Part shown: piece by piece, positions 1 through 8,566 of the stretch
How positions within the stretch are numbered: position 1 is the stretch's first letter
Layout of the letters: the number at the start of each line of letters is the position of its first letter
Assembly: GCA_900315305.1 (NCBI GenBank)
Contig: OMYS01000003.1
Coordinates: forward strand, 26,588 to 90,587
DNA from: an uncultured Eubacteriales bacterium
Lineage (GTDB): Bacteria > Bacillota > Clostridia > Lachnospirales > Lachnospiraceae
DNA length: 64,000 nt
Reading direction: 5' to 3'
Program-made: the position numbers and the translations under genes
The notes under the pieces: model-generated
The model's input: only the letters and a program-made list of their open reading frames with translations
Told to the model about the DNA's origin: nothing
Databases searched by the model: none

Positions 1-86
1 GCATCCGTCAGTGCTGACGCTCCGTGTGCGAGGCAGCGCTCATATGGCCTCGCCGGATCCGTGTATTTTCTGTTTTTATGATCCAT
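1..86 (-). CDS. radC: RadC (UPF0758/JAB-domain) N-terminus, truncated by window edge
   Basis: Only the first 28 residues lie in the window and the gene runs off the left edge. The translation begins MDHKNRKYTDPARP and continues YERCLAHGASALTD. This matches the usual RadC opening, in which an 'RPRE(R/K)LL..GA.ALSDAELLA' helix precedes the JAB (MPN+) domain; that domain is outside the window. The start is the ATG just after a GGGGGAAGAAGG stretch, about 43 nt downstream of a good promoter. RadC family members were once linked to DNA repair, but their biochemical role is unsettled. The gene follows the flavoprotein gene on the same strand and has its own promoter. The identification rests on a short segment, so confidence is moderate. 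Confidence 0.7.
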   Translation of the reverse strand, partial: MDHKNRKYTDPARPYERCLAHGASALTD

Positions 87-135
87 ATGCCCTTCTTCCC
101 CCGTCTCAGGTTTACCGGCGAATCAGAGCTACATT

Positions 136-164
136 ATTTTACACTATTAAAGCAGGCCTTGCAA
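136..164 (-). promoter_or_regulatory. Sigma-A-type promoter for radC
   Basis: On the minus strand, TTGCAA (159-164), a 17-nt spacer and TAAAAT (136-141) form a good housekeeping promoter. Transcription would start near 129 and give a leader of about 43 nt before the radC ATG. It lies just past the stop codon of the upstream flavoprotein gene. Confidence 0.65.
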
Positions 165-174
165 GGGAGCCGGC

Positions 175-1362
175 TTATGCTTTGCGGGACGCGGCCCGTC
201 CGGCCAGAATCCCCGTTGAAAACGCGAACTGCAGGTTAAAGCCCCCGCAGTGCCCCACGATATCGAGCATTTCCCCTGTGAGGAACAGCCCCGGAAGCAT
301 TTTGGCTTCCATTGTAGCCGGATCAATGTCTCTGACATCAATCCCTCCGGACGCGGCCTGCGCCTGCGTGATCGGCCTGGATCCGGTCACGCGGACGTCA
401 AAGCATTTCAGCGCGTGCGGAAGGTCCGAGCTTTTGCTTAAGGAAATGACGGACGGAAGGAGCTTCTCCGGGATCAGGGCCCGGATCTGCTCCTCCGGGG
501 CAAGCCCGGAACGGCCGGCCAGGAACTGCCTGAGCTCTTCTTCCTTACAAGAAGGCGCAAGATCAAGCCGGATCACCGTCCGTCTTCCTGCGTCAAGGGA
601 GGCAAGTGCCTGCATGCTGAGATTAAAGACGGCAATTCCGGAGAGAGCATCCTTAAGGAACTGAATCTGTCCGCGCTCCGCCGCAAGCACCTCATTTCCT
701 GAGAGCAGGGATGCTGTCGCATGCGCACGGGTCCCCTCCCACGGCGAGACCGGCTTTTTGGCAATGACCAGGGGAACGAGAGCCGGACGGACCGGAACCA
801 GCCGGAGTCCGGCCTGTCTGGCAAGGGCGTATCCGGCATTGTCCGATTCTTTATCCAGCGATGCGACCGAGCCGCACGAGAGAATCACGGCATCGGCCCT
901 GTACTGCCAGCCATCGGTGCGCACAAGAAAGGAGCCGTCATCGGCCCGCGAAAGCTTCCGCACCCGCTCTCCGAGCTTCATTTTGACATGTCTTTCCCCG
1001 AGCGCATCTGTGAGAACACGGAGCACAGACTGCGCCTGCTCGGATGCCGGGTACAGCCAGCCGTCAAAGCTGACGGTCAGAATGCCGAGCTCCCGATACC
1101 AGGCAAGAAGTGAAGAAAGCGGAAGGTTCCGAAAAACCTCCTCCGCAAATTCCGGATGAGTTCCATAATATTTTCCCTTCGGCGTGGCCTCATTAGCCAG
1201 ATTGCACCGGCCACCTCCCGTGCGAAGAAGCTTCCGGCCCGGCTTTTTCTCAGCCTCAAGCACGGTCACGTCAGCTCCGCATTTTGCGGCCTCGTATGCG
1301 GCGGCAAGGCCGGAGGCCCCTGCTCCGATAATAAGGATATGCCTTCCTGGATGATCCTTCAT
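175..1362 (-). CDS. HI0933/BaiN-like NAD(P)/FAD-dependent oxidoreductase
   Basis: A 395-residue flavoprotein of the HI0933 family (YtfP/YhiN-like; some members are called BaiN). A Rossmann FAD-binding motif GAGASG lies at about residues 13-18, followed by the family signature KLLRTGGGRCNLAN near residue 45. The C-terminal GEMLDIVGHCGGFNLQ segment closes the FAD site. I chose the ATG at 1362, which gives MKDHPGRHILIIGAG and sits behind AAGAAAGGG. A longer in-frame opening starting in the upstream gene has no support. It begins 14 nt after the PLP lyase-like gene, so the two are probably co-transcribed. The substrate is unknown: BaiN members reduce bile-acid intermediates, but most family members are uncharacterised and the bile-acid role should not be assumed here. 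Confidence 0.85.
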   Translation of the reverse strand: MKDHPGRHILIIGAGASGLAAAYEAAKCGADVTVLEAEKKPGRKLLRTGGGRCNLANEATPKGKYYGTHPEFAEEVFRNLPLSSLLAWYRELGILTVSFDGWLYPASEQAQSVLRVLTDALGERHVKMKLGERVRKLSRADDGSFLVRTDGWQYRADAVILSCGSVASLDKESDNAGYALARQAGLRLVPVRPALVPLVIAKKPVSPWEGTRAHATASLLSGNEVLAAERGQIQFLKDALSGIAVFNLSMQALASLDAGRRTVIRLDLAPSCKEEELRQFLAGRSGLAPEEQIRALIPEKLLPSVISLSKSSDLPHALKCFDVRVTGSRPITQAQAASGGIDVRDIDPATMEAKMLPGLFLTGEMLDIVGHCGGFNLQFAFSTGILAGRAASRKA

Positions 1363-1376
1363 GCACTGCCCTTTCT

Positions 1377-2681
1377 TCAGATCCGGACGACGGTCGGGAT
1401 CTGCACAAGATGCTTGTCCTTCATGCACTGCAGCGACATGAGAACGCCCAGCTTTGCCGATGGCCATGTGAGGCCTCCCTGGAAATAGACGGTATAGGGC
1501 GGTCGGATCGGTCCGTCTGCGGAGAGCTCAATTGAGGATCCCTCAACAAATGCACCGGCCGCCATGATGACCTGGTCGTCATATCCGGGCATGTCCCACG
1601 GCTCCGGTGTGACGAAGGAATCCACCGGGGCACCCTTCTGGATGCCAGTGCAGAAAGCGATCACGCCCTCCGGACTGCCCAGTGTGATGGCCTGGATAAT
1701 GTCATGCCGCTCCTCCGTACTGTCCGGAAGGCAGGCAAAGCCGAGCTTTTCGTAGAGATTGGCCGCAAACACAGCGCCCTTCAGCGCCGCTGCCGTGACA
1801 ACCGGCGCAAGGAAGAAGCCTTCATAAAAGGATGTGTTGAGATTAAGGGACGGTCCGATCTCCGCGCCGAGCCCCGGACAGGTCATGCGGTAGGCCGCAT
1901 TCTCCACGCACTCCTTTGTTCCCGCAATATAGCCGCCGCTCGGTGCAAGGCCGCCGCCCGGGTTTTTGATCAGAGAGCCGACAATCATATCGGCCCCGAC
2001 ATCAGACGGCTCCTTTGTCTCGACAAATTCGCCGTAGCAGTTGTCGACCATGACCTTGATGTCACTGCGGACCGATTTGACGCAGCGAATTGCCTCAGCG
2101 ATCTGCGCAACCGAGAGTGTCCGCCGGTCCGCGTAGCCCTTGGAACGCTGAATCGCAACGAGCGCCGTCTTCGGTGTGATCGCCTTCCGGATTCCTTCAA
2201 GATCGAAATTTCCGTCCGGAAGCAGATCGACCTGCCGGTAGGTAACGCCGTATTCCGCGAGAGACCCTCTGGACGGGCGGATGCCGATGACCTCCTCGAG
2301 GGTATCATACGGCTTTCCGGAAACAGAGAGAAGCTCATCTCCCGGTCTCAGATTCCCGGCGAGTGCAATCGCCAGCGCGTGCGTCCCGCAGGCAATGAGC
2401 GGGCGGACGAGTGCCGCCTCCGTGTGGAAGGCAGCGGCGTAGACCTCCTCCAGACGGTCCCGCCCGAGATCATTGTATCCGTATCCGGTCGTTCCCGTGA
2501 GGCAGGCCTCACTGACCTTGCAGGTCTGAAAGGCATGAATCACCTTGAGCTGATTGTATTCCGCGCGGGCGTCAATCGCATCGAATCTGTCCTTCAGCGG
2601 TGCGAGGACCGATTCTCCGAACTGAAGGACGTCCTCGTCAATGCCTGCTTCTGTGTACAGGCTTTTTGTCTCTGTATTCAT
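1377..2681 (-). CDS. Methionine gamma-lyase-like PLP protein (aluminium resistance family)
   Basis: A 434-residue fold-type I PLP enzyme of the family annotated as aluminium resistance protein or methionine gamma-lyase family (B. subtilis YnbB). The PLP lysine is probably the K in SLIKNPGGG at about residue 236. GTHALAIAL (about residue 99) and DNCYGEF (about residue 214) are cofactor-pocket segments. Its place immediately after miaA is conserved in Firmicutes, where ynbB is also found near the miaA region. Family members resemble Cys/Met-metabolism lyases, but the physiological substrate is not settled. It is separated from miaA by 42 nt and is likely in the same transcript. Confidence 0.85.
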   Translation of the reverse strand: MNTETKSLYTEAGIDEDVLQFGESVLAPLKDRFDAIDARAEYNQLKVIHAFQTCKVSEACLTGTTGYGYNDLGRDRLEEVYAAAFHTEAALVRPLIACGTHALAIALAGNLRPGDELLSVSGKPYDTLEEVIGIRPSRGSLAEYGVTYRQVDLLPDGNFDLEGIRKAITPKTALVAIQRSKGYADRRTLSVAQIAEAIRCVKSVRSDIKVMVDNCYGEFVETKEPSDVGADMIVGSLIKNPGGGLAPSGGYIAGTKECVENAAYRMTCPGLGAEIGPSLNLNTSFYEGFFLAPVVTAAALKGAVFAANLYEKLGFACLPDSTEERHDIIQAITLGSPEGVIAFCTGIQKGAPVDSFVTPEPWDMPGYDDQVIMAAGAFVEGSSIELSADGPIRPPYTVYFQGGLTWPSAKLGVLMSLQCMKDKHLVQIPTVVRI

Positions 2682-2723
2682 ATCGTATCTCCTGTCTATT
2701 TCGTTATATAGCTTATCATCTCT

Positions 2724-3782
2724 TCAGGTTTCCAGGGGCCGCTGAATGGTGATATTTTCATTTGCCGGAATGATATTCTTATGGGCAAGGACCCGCATGA
2801 TCTCCGAGAGAATCCGGAAGGTGTCCTCCCCAAAGTCCCGGCGGTCCAGCCAGATGGCATCCTTCTCCCGCTTAAACCAGGTAATCTGCCGCTTGGCGTA
2901 GCGGCGTGAGTCCCGCTTGATGATCCGAACGGCCTCGTCAAGGCTCATCTCTCCGTCAAGCGCCGAGAGAATTTCCTTATATCCGATGCCCTGCATGGAG
3001 ACGTCCTGCTTCGTCAGCCCCATCGCGCGCAGATACCGCACCTCATCCGCAAGGCCGGCCTCCATCATGAAGTCCACCCGGCGGTCGATCCGGTCATAGA
3101 GGACCTTCCGGTCGTCACTGATCACAAAAAATGCGAGGTCATATGGGCTCTCCCGCTCCTTCTCCCGTTCATTGTGGTCGGAAATGCGGGTCCCGGTCTC
3201 CTCGTAATATTCAATCGCGCGGATCGTGCGCTTTCGATTGTTCGGGTGAATCGCCTCTGCGGAGACGGGATCGATTCTTGCGAGCATCTCATGCAAGAAG
3301 TCATTGCCCTTTTCTTCCGCGAGCCTTTCAAGCTCCTTTCTCCTCCCGCTGTCCGCCTCGGTGTCCTCAAAATCGATCTGCCGTGTGACGGCCTGAATAT
3401 AAAAGCCGGTGCCTCCGCACAGAATCGGCAGCTTTCCGCGGCGCAGGATATCCCGGATGCAGGCCGTTGCCATCTCCGCATAGCGCGCGACGTCCATTGC
3501 CTCTTTCGGATCGACGACGTCGATCATGTGATGCGGGACGCCGAGCATTTCCTCCAGCGTGACCTTCGCGGAGCCGATATCCATATAGCGGTAGACCTGC
3601 ATGGAATCCGCGGAGACAACCTCTCCCCCGATCCGCCGGCCAAGCTCCGCTGCCAGCTCACTCTTTCCGCTGGCAGTCGGCCCGGCAATGACAATGAGCG
3701 GCGGCTTTCCCGGGCGGCTGATCCCCTGCTCCGTCTTCTCTTGACCTGTCATATCCTTTTCAAGCTCCTTCCCGTCATTCAT
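2724..3782 (-). CDS. miaA: tRNA dimethylallyltransferase MiaA
   Basis: A 352-residue enzyme that adds a dimethylallyl group to A37 of tRNAs reading UNN codons, giving i6A. MiaB, also encoded in this cluster, then methylthiolates that base. The P-loop GPTASGKS is near residue 34. The substrate-handling motif DSMQVYRYMDIGSAK follows at about residue 58, and the insertion typical of MiaA contains HPNNRKRTIRA. The first about 28 residues are hydrophilic and variable. Translation could equally begin at the internal ATG at 3752, because neither ATG has a textbook ribosome binding site. The gene lies 14 nt after mutL. Confidence 0.96.
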   Translation of the reverse strand: MNDGKELEKDMTGQEKTEQGISRPGKPPLIVIAGPTASGKSELAAELGRRIGGEVVSADSMQVYRYMDIGSAKVTLEEMLGVPHHMIDVVDPKEAMDVARYAEMATACIRDILRRGKLPILCGGTGFYIQAVTRQIDFEDTEADSGRRKELERLAEEKGNDFLHEMLARIDPVSAEAIHPNNRKRTIRAIEYYEETGTRISDHNEREKERESPYDLAFFVISDDRKVLYDRIDRRVDFMMEAGLADEVRYLRAMGLTKQDVSMQGIGYKEILSALDGEMSLDEAVRIIKRDSRRYAKRQITWFKREKDAIWLDRRDFGEDTFRILSEIMRVLAHKNIIPANENITIQRPLET

Positions 3783-3796
3783 GTTTTAAGAGGCCG

Positions 3797-5863
3797 TTAC
3801 ACAATCCGCTTGAACCGCTTCTCGAGGTCCTGGCGCGTAAATGCAATGATCGTCGGACGGCCGTGCGGGCAGTGATAGGGGTCCTCACAGTTCATCAGCT
3901 CATCGAGCAGCGCCTCCGCCTCGCGGAAGGAGAGCTTCTCTCCTCCCTTGACCGATGCCTTGCACGCCTCCGTCGCCACCCGATGTACGAAAATGTCGAG
4001 ATCGGCAAGCTCATCGCTCACCTCGATCTCACTTAAGAAATCACGGAACAGATCCGCGGAATCAATCGTACCCAGGGTGTACGGGACCGAGTGCACAGCA
4101 AATGAGCGGCCCCCGAACGGCTCGATATCAAAGCCGATCTTCGCGAAGGAATCCTTATAGTTAAGCAGAAGCATCTCCTGCCTTGCATCCGCCTGGAAAA
4201 TGATCGGCGGGCTCACCTGCTGGGCGGCGATCTTCCGCTCTTTGTACTGCTTCATAAAGCGCTCGAAATTGACGCGCTCATGCGCGGCGTGCTGATCGAA
4301 GATGTACATCTTTCCGTCAAACTCACAGATCCAGTAGGTATTAAATACCTGACCGATGATCCGGCGGAGCGGCTTTGCCTGTGCGGAGAGAAAGGTTCCC
4401 TGAACCGGGACGCCCTCACGCCGCGAGGCGCAAGTCCCGCCGGAAGCCGGCATATTATCCTGCGTCTTTTCGGGCGCATCCTGTTCCCCGGCGGCCTGCG
4501 AGGGTTCGGACGGAGCAGTTGCAGACTTAAAAGTATCCGATTTCTCTGGAGCAGCTGTGTCTCCTGCGGATAATCCTGACGGAGCAGCTTCGGCCTCCGG
4601 AGCGACATCTCCTGACGGAGCAGCTGTTTTAGATGATAAAGCTGGCCGGCTCCCTGCGGTCTGTCTGTTCTGACAGTCTTTCGCCTGGGCAAAATCTTTT
4701 GTCTGCACAGAGCCGGAGTTTTTCCGGACATACGGCGCGGCCTCCTCCCGGAGCCGCTGGTTCTCTTCAGTAAAGGCGCGCGTCTCAAACGGCTGCGCCT
4801 TCAGCCTGTCCGCTTCTGTTTTCTTCCCCCGCTCCCTTTTGTCCGGCTCGTTCAGGGAAGAAAGAAGAACCATGTCGAGGTGCTCAAACGACTGCCTGAC
4901 GGCATTCAGGACTGCCTGATAAATGCGCTTCTCGTCGGAGAACCGGACCTCCAGCTTCCGGGGATGTACATTGACATCGACCGCGCCACCGTCAATATCA
5001 AGAAACAGGCAGACGAACGGATACTGGTGCTGCATCAGGCGGTTCCTGTACCCGTCCTCGATCCCGCGCGCGACGACGCGGCTTTCAATATAGCGCCCGT
5101 TGACATAGTAATTCTCAAAGCCTCTGTTCCCGCGGGAGACAGAAGGCTTTCCGATAAAGCCGTGGATATGAATTCCGTCCTCGCGGTAATCCGTCTCCAC
5201 CAGCTCCGACACGACCTCCCGGCCATAGATATGGTAAATGCAGTCCCTGAGGTTCCCGGAGCCGGTCGACTCGAGCTTTGTCTGCCCGCCGACCAGAAAC
5301 CGGAAGGAAATGGACGGGTTGGACAAAATGAGCTGCTCCACGAACGTGCCCACATGGGCGGCCTCCGTCATCGCCGTCTTCAGAAATTTGGCTCTCGCCG
5401 GCGTATTGTAAAAGAGGTCCCGGACGATCACGGTCGTGCCGTCCGGTGTGCCGACCGCCTCGTTCACGCGCGGCCGTCCGCCCTCGATGACGTACCGTCT
5501 GCCGGAGAGGTCCGCCGGCCGCTTGGTCAGAACCTCGACGCGGCTGACCGCTGCGATCGAGGAGAGCGCCTCTCCGCGGAAGCCGAGGGACGAGAGCGTA
5601 TCGAGATCATTGACCGTTGTAATCTTTGAGGTCGCGTGACTCTGAAACGCAAGCGGCAGGTCATCAGGCGCCATTCCCTTTCCGTTATCCGTGATCCGGA
5701 CCATGGAAATGCCGCCGTCCCTGATTTCAATTGTGATTCTGTCTGCGCCCGCGTCGATTGAATTTTCCGTCAGCTCCTTCACGACAGACGCCGGCCGCTC
5801 GACGACCTCCCCGGCCGCAATTTTATCAATGGTCGACTGACTCAGTACATGAATTTCACTCAT
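3797..5863 (-). CDS. mutL: DNA mismatch repair protein MutL
   Basis: A 688-residue MutL. The N-terminal GHKL ATPase shows ENSIDAGAD (about 34), DNGKGM (about 59) and GFRGEALSS (about 93). A low-complexity Ala/Pro/Ser/Glu linker spans about residues 335-490. The C-terminal dimerisation/nuclease domain contains DQHAAHERVNFE (about 522), matching the DQHA(X)2E(X)4E metal site. This MutL should therefore nick DNA, as in Firmicutes that lack MutH. The stop of mutS lies 4 nt upstream of the mutL start, so the two are translated from one message. Confidence 0.97.
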   Translation of the reverse strand: MSEIHVLSQSTIDKIAAGEVVERPASVVKELTENSIDAGADRITIEIRDGGISMVRITDNGKGMAPDDLPLAFQSHATSKITTVNDLDTLSSLGFRGEALSSIAAVSRVEVLTKRPADLSGRRYVIEGGRPRVNEAVGTPDGTTVIVRDLFYNTPARAKFLKTAMTEAAHVGTFVEQLILSNPSISFRFLVGGQTKLESTGSGNLRDCIYHIYGREVVSELVETDYREDGIHIHGFIGKPSVSRGNRGFENYYVNGRYIESRVVARGIEDGYRNRLMQHQYPFVCLFLDIDGGAVDVNVHPRKLEVRFSDEKRIYQAVLNAVRQSFEHLDMVLLSSLNEPDKRERGKKTEADRLKAQPFETRAFTEENQRLREEAAPYVRKNSGSVQTKDFAQAKDCQNRQTAGSRPALSSKTAAPSGDVAPEAEAAPSGLSAGDTAAPEKSDTFKSATAPSEPSQAAGEQDAPEKTQDNMPASGGTCASRREGVPVQGTFLSAQAKPLRRIIGQVFNTYWICEFDGKMYIFDQHAAHERVNFERFMKQYKERKIAAQQVSPPIIFQADARQEMLLLNYKDSFAKIGFDIEPFGGRSFAVHSVPYTLGTIDSADLFRDFLSEIEVSDELADLDIFVHRVATEACKASVKGGEKLSFREAEALLDELMNCEDPYHCPHGRPTIIAFTRQDLEKRFKRIV

Positions 5864-5867
5864 CTAT

Positions 5868-8510
5868 TCAGCCCTTCCATCTGTTCTTTAACTTATTCTG
5901 CAGCCGGTACAGCTCATTGAGCGCGTCGATCGGCGTCAGGGTCTGCACATCAATGCTGCTGAGCTCCTTTAAGACATCCTGATCGGACACCGTGTCGAAG
6001 AAGGACATCTGTTCCATGTCGACTTCATCATAGTGTGTCTTCTGCTTCTTCCGCTGGGAGCCGGTGATCGTCTGCACGGCCGCCGTGATGTCTGCATTTG
6101 CAAGCTGGCCCACGATCTCGGTGGCACGGGTTAAAACAGCCTCCGGGACACCGGCGAGACGCGCGACCTGGATGCCGTAGCTCTTGTCCGCGCCTCCGCG
6201 AATGATCTTCCGGAGAAAAATGATGCCGTCTCCCTGCTCCTTCACGGCGATGCAGTAGTTCTTCACGCCGTCAATCTTTCCCTCGAGCTCTGTCAGCTCG
6301 TGATAGTGGGTCGCAAACAGTGTCTTGGCCCCGATCAGCTTCCGGTCCGCCACATATTCGATGATCGCCCAGGCCAGAGCGAGACCGTCAAAGGTCGATG
6401 TTCCGCGGCCGATCTCATCGAGGATCAGGAGAGAGTTGGCGGTCGCGGTGCGGAGAATCGAGGCGACCTCCGTCATCTCGACCATAAACGTACTCTGCCC
6501 GCTCGCCAGGTCATCAGATGCACCGACACGCGTGAAAATCCGGTCGACGATCCCGATCGAGGCCGAGTCGGCCGGCACGAAGGAGCCGATCTGCGCCATC
6601 AGGGTGATCAGGGCCGTCTGGCGCATGTACGTTGACTTCCCGGCCATGTTCGGTCCCGTGATAATGGAAATGCGGTTCGACTTCTTGTCGAGCAGTGTGT
6701 CGTTCGGCACAAAGCCGTCATTGTCAATCATCCGCTCGACAACCGGGTGCCGGCCATTCTTGATGTTAATCACACCGTCCTCCGTGATCTTCGGCCGGAC
6801 ATAGTGATAGCGCCTCGCGACAGAGGCGAGGGACTGCAGAGCGTCGATATAGGCAATCTGCCGCGCCGTCTTCTGGATGCGCACGATATTTTCTCCGATC
6901 GTGTCGCGGACCTCTGCAAAGAGCTCGTACTCCAGCTGGGTCAGCTTGTCCTCCGCCCCGAGGATCTTGTTTTCGAGCTCCTTCAGCTCCGGCGTCGTAT
7001 AGCGCTCTCCGCTGACAAGCGTCTGCCGGCGCGTATAGTAATCCGGTACCTTGTCCTTGAATGTATTGGTAACCTCGATGCAGTAGCCGAAGACCCGGTT
7101 GTACTTGATCTTCAGTGTGTGAATGCCGGTCTTCTCCCGCTCCCTGGCCTCGAGCTCGGCAAGCCACTGCTTCCCCTCAGTGCGGGCCCGCCGGTATTCA
7201 TCGACGTCTGCATTGTAGCCATCCTTAATAATGCCGCCCTCCTTCATCGCAAGGGGCGGATCCTCGATGATGGCCCTGTCAATCAGCTGGAACAGATCAT
7301 CAAGCGTATCAAAGTCCTTCTCGTATTCCTGAAACAGGCCGCAGGGAAATGAACGGATCGCCGTCTTGATGGCTGGAAGCATCGAAAGCGATGTCTTCAG
7401 GGCAACCAGGTCCCGCGGATTGGCACTGCGGTAGCTGATGCGGCCGGCAAGGCGCTCCAGGTCATAGACAGGATTTAAGTATTCCCTGAGCTCCTCGCAG
7501 CCGATCTCATTTTGATAGAGCGCGTCGACCGCATCGAGTCTCTGGTCGATTTCCTTCTTGTGGATGAGCGGCTGCTCGATAAAGGTCCGAAGGAGACGCG
7601 CGCCCATGGCGGTCTTCGTGCGGTCAAGCACCCAGAGGAGTGATCCCTTCTTCTCCTTCTCGCGCATCGTCTCGACCAGCTCCAGGTTTCTGACTGTCGC
7701 GCGTCCCAGTACCATGTACGATTCGGTGTGGTACGGTGTGATATGCGTGATGTGGTCAAGATTTGTCTTCTGCGTCTCAAAGAGGTAAGAAAGAAGAGCG
7801 CCCGCTGCCGACACACCGCACGGGAATTCGCTGAGACCGAGTCCCTCCATGGTCTGTACATGAAAATGGTCCTTCAGGAGCCCCTCACACGCCTCGTCGT
7901 CAAAATACTGCTCGTCCATCGGCTCGACCAGGATGTGCAGACGGTTCCGGAGATCGTCAAAGTCAAGGCCGGACATCAGTGCGGCCTCGTTGCAGATCAT
8001 CTCAGACGGCGAGATTTTGCTGATCTCATCCATCAGGTTCTGAACCGTCTTCTCCTCGGTCACGAGGAATTCTCCTGTCGAGACATCGGCGGCCGCGATG
8101 CCGAACCGGTCGTCCGTAAAGACCAGCGACATCAGAAAGTTGTTCCGCGTCTCATCCATGGCCGCCGCATCCAGGTTGGTGCCCGGCGTGACAACACGGG
8201 TGACCTCCCGCTTCACAAGCCCTTTGGCTGTCTTCGGGTCTTCGACCTGGTCGCAGACGGCGACCTTGTGGCCGAGCTTGATGAGCCGTCCGATATACGA
8301 GTCCACAGCGTGAAAAGGAACGCCGCACATCGGCGCGCGTTCCTCCATCCCGCAGTCCTTGCCTGTCAGCGTCAGCTCCAGCTCCTTGGAGACCGTGATC
8401 GCGTCGTCAAAGAACATTTCAAAAAAATCTCCGATGCGGTACATGAGAATACAGTCGCTGTATTCCTTCTTCCGTTTCATGTACTCCTGCATCATGGGTG
8501 ATAATGCCAT
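5868..8510 (-). CDS. mutS: DNA mismatch repair protein MutS
   Basis: An 880-residue MutS1. The N-terminal mismatch-recognition domain contains the Phe-x-Glu wedge in GDFFEMF (about residue 27). The connector, lever and clamp domains fill the middle. The ATPase Walker A GPNMAGKST is near residue 618, followed by the signature region DLASGQSTFMVEM and Walker B LLILDEIGRGTSTFDG. The length is typical for MutS. The protein ends in a helix-rich tail (QDVLKELSSIDVQTL), the region where beta-clamp contacts are often found. It is directly upstream of mutL and downstream of miaB. An internal MMQEYMKRK Met is a possible alternative start, but the first ATG fits the family. Confidence 0.98.
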   Translation of the reverse strand: MALSPMMQEYMKRKKEYSDCILMYRIGDFFEMFFDDAITVSKELELTLTGKDCGMEERAPMCGVPFHAVDSYIGRLIKLGHKVAVCDQVEDPKTAKGLVKREVTRVVTPGTNLDAAAMDETRNNFLMSLVFTDDRFGIAAADVSTGEFLVTEEKTVQNLMDEISKISPSEMICNEAALMSGLDFDDLRNRLHILVEPMDEQYFDDEACEGLLKDHFHVQTMEGLGLSEFPCGVSAAGALLSYLFETQKTNLDHITHITPYHTESYMVLGRATVRNLELVETMREKEKKGSLLWVLDRTKTAMGARLLRTFIEQPLIHKKEIDQRLDAVDALYQNEIGCEELREYLNPVYDLERLAGRISYRSANPRDLVALKTSLSMLPAIKTAIRSFPCGLFQEYEKDFDTLDDLFQLIDRAIIEDPPLAMKEGGIIKDGYNADVDEYRRARTEGKQWLAELEAREREKTGIHTLKIKYNRVFGYCIEVTNTFKDKVPDYYTRRQTLVSGERYTTPELKELENKILGAEDKLTQLEYELFAEVRDTIGENIVRIQKTARQIAYIDALQSLASVARRYHYVRPKITEDGVINIKNGRHPVVERMIDNDGFVPNDTLLDKKSNRISIITGPNMAGKSTYMRQTALITLMAQIGSFVPADSASIGIVDRIFTRVGASDDLASGQSTFMVEMTEVASILRTATANSLLILDEIGRGTSTFDGLALAWAIIEYVADRKLIGAKTLFATHYHELTELEGKIDGVKNYCIAVKEQGDGIIFLRKIIRGGADKSYGIQVARLAGVPEAVLTRATEIVGQLANADITAAVQTITGSQRKKQKTHYDEVDMEQMSFFDTVSDQDVLKELSSIDVQTLTPIDALNELYRLQNKLKNRWKG

Positions 8511-8566
8511 TAAGCCTTACTGCCTTTCTTGTCTTAGATTTGTCCGGTTTGTCCCGGATTCCCTCA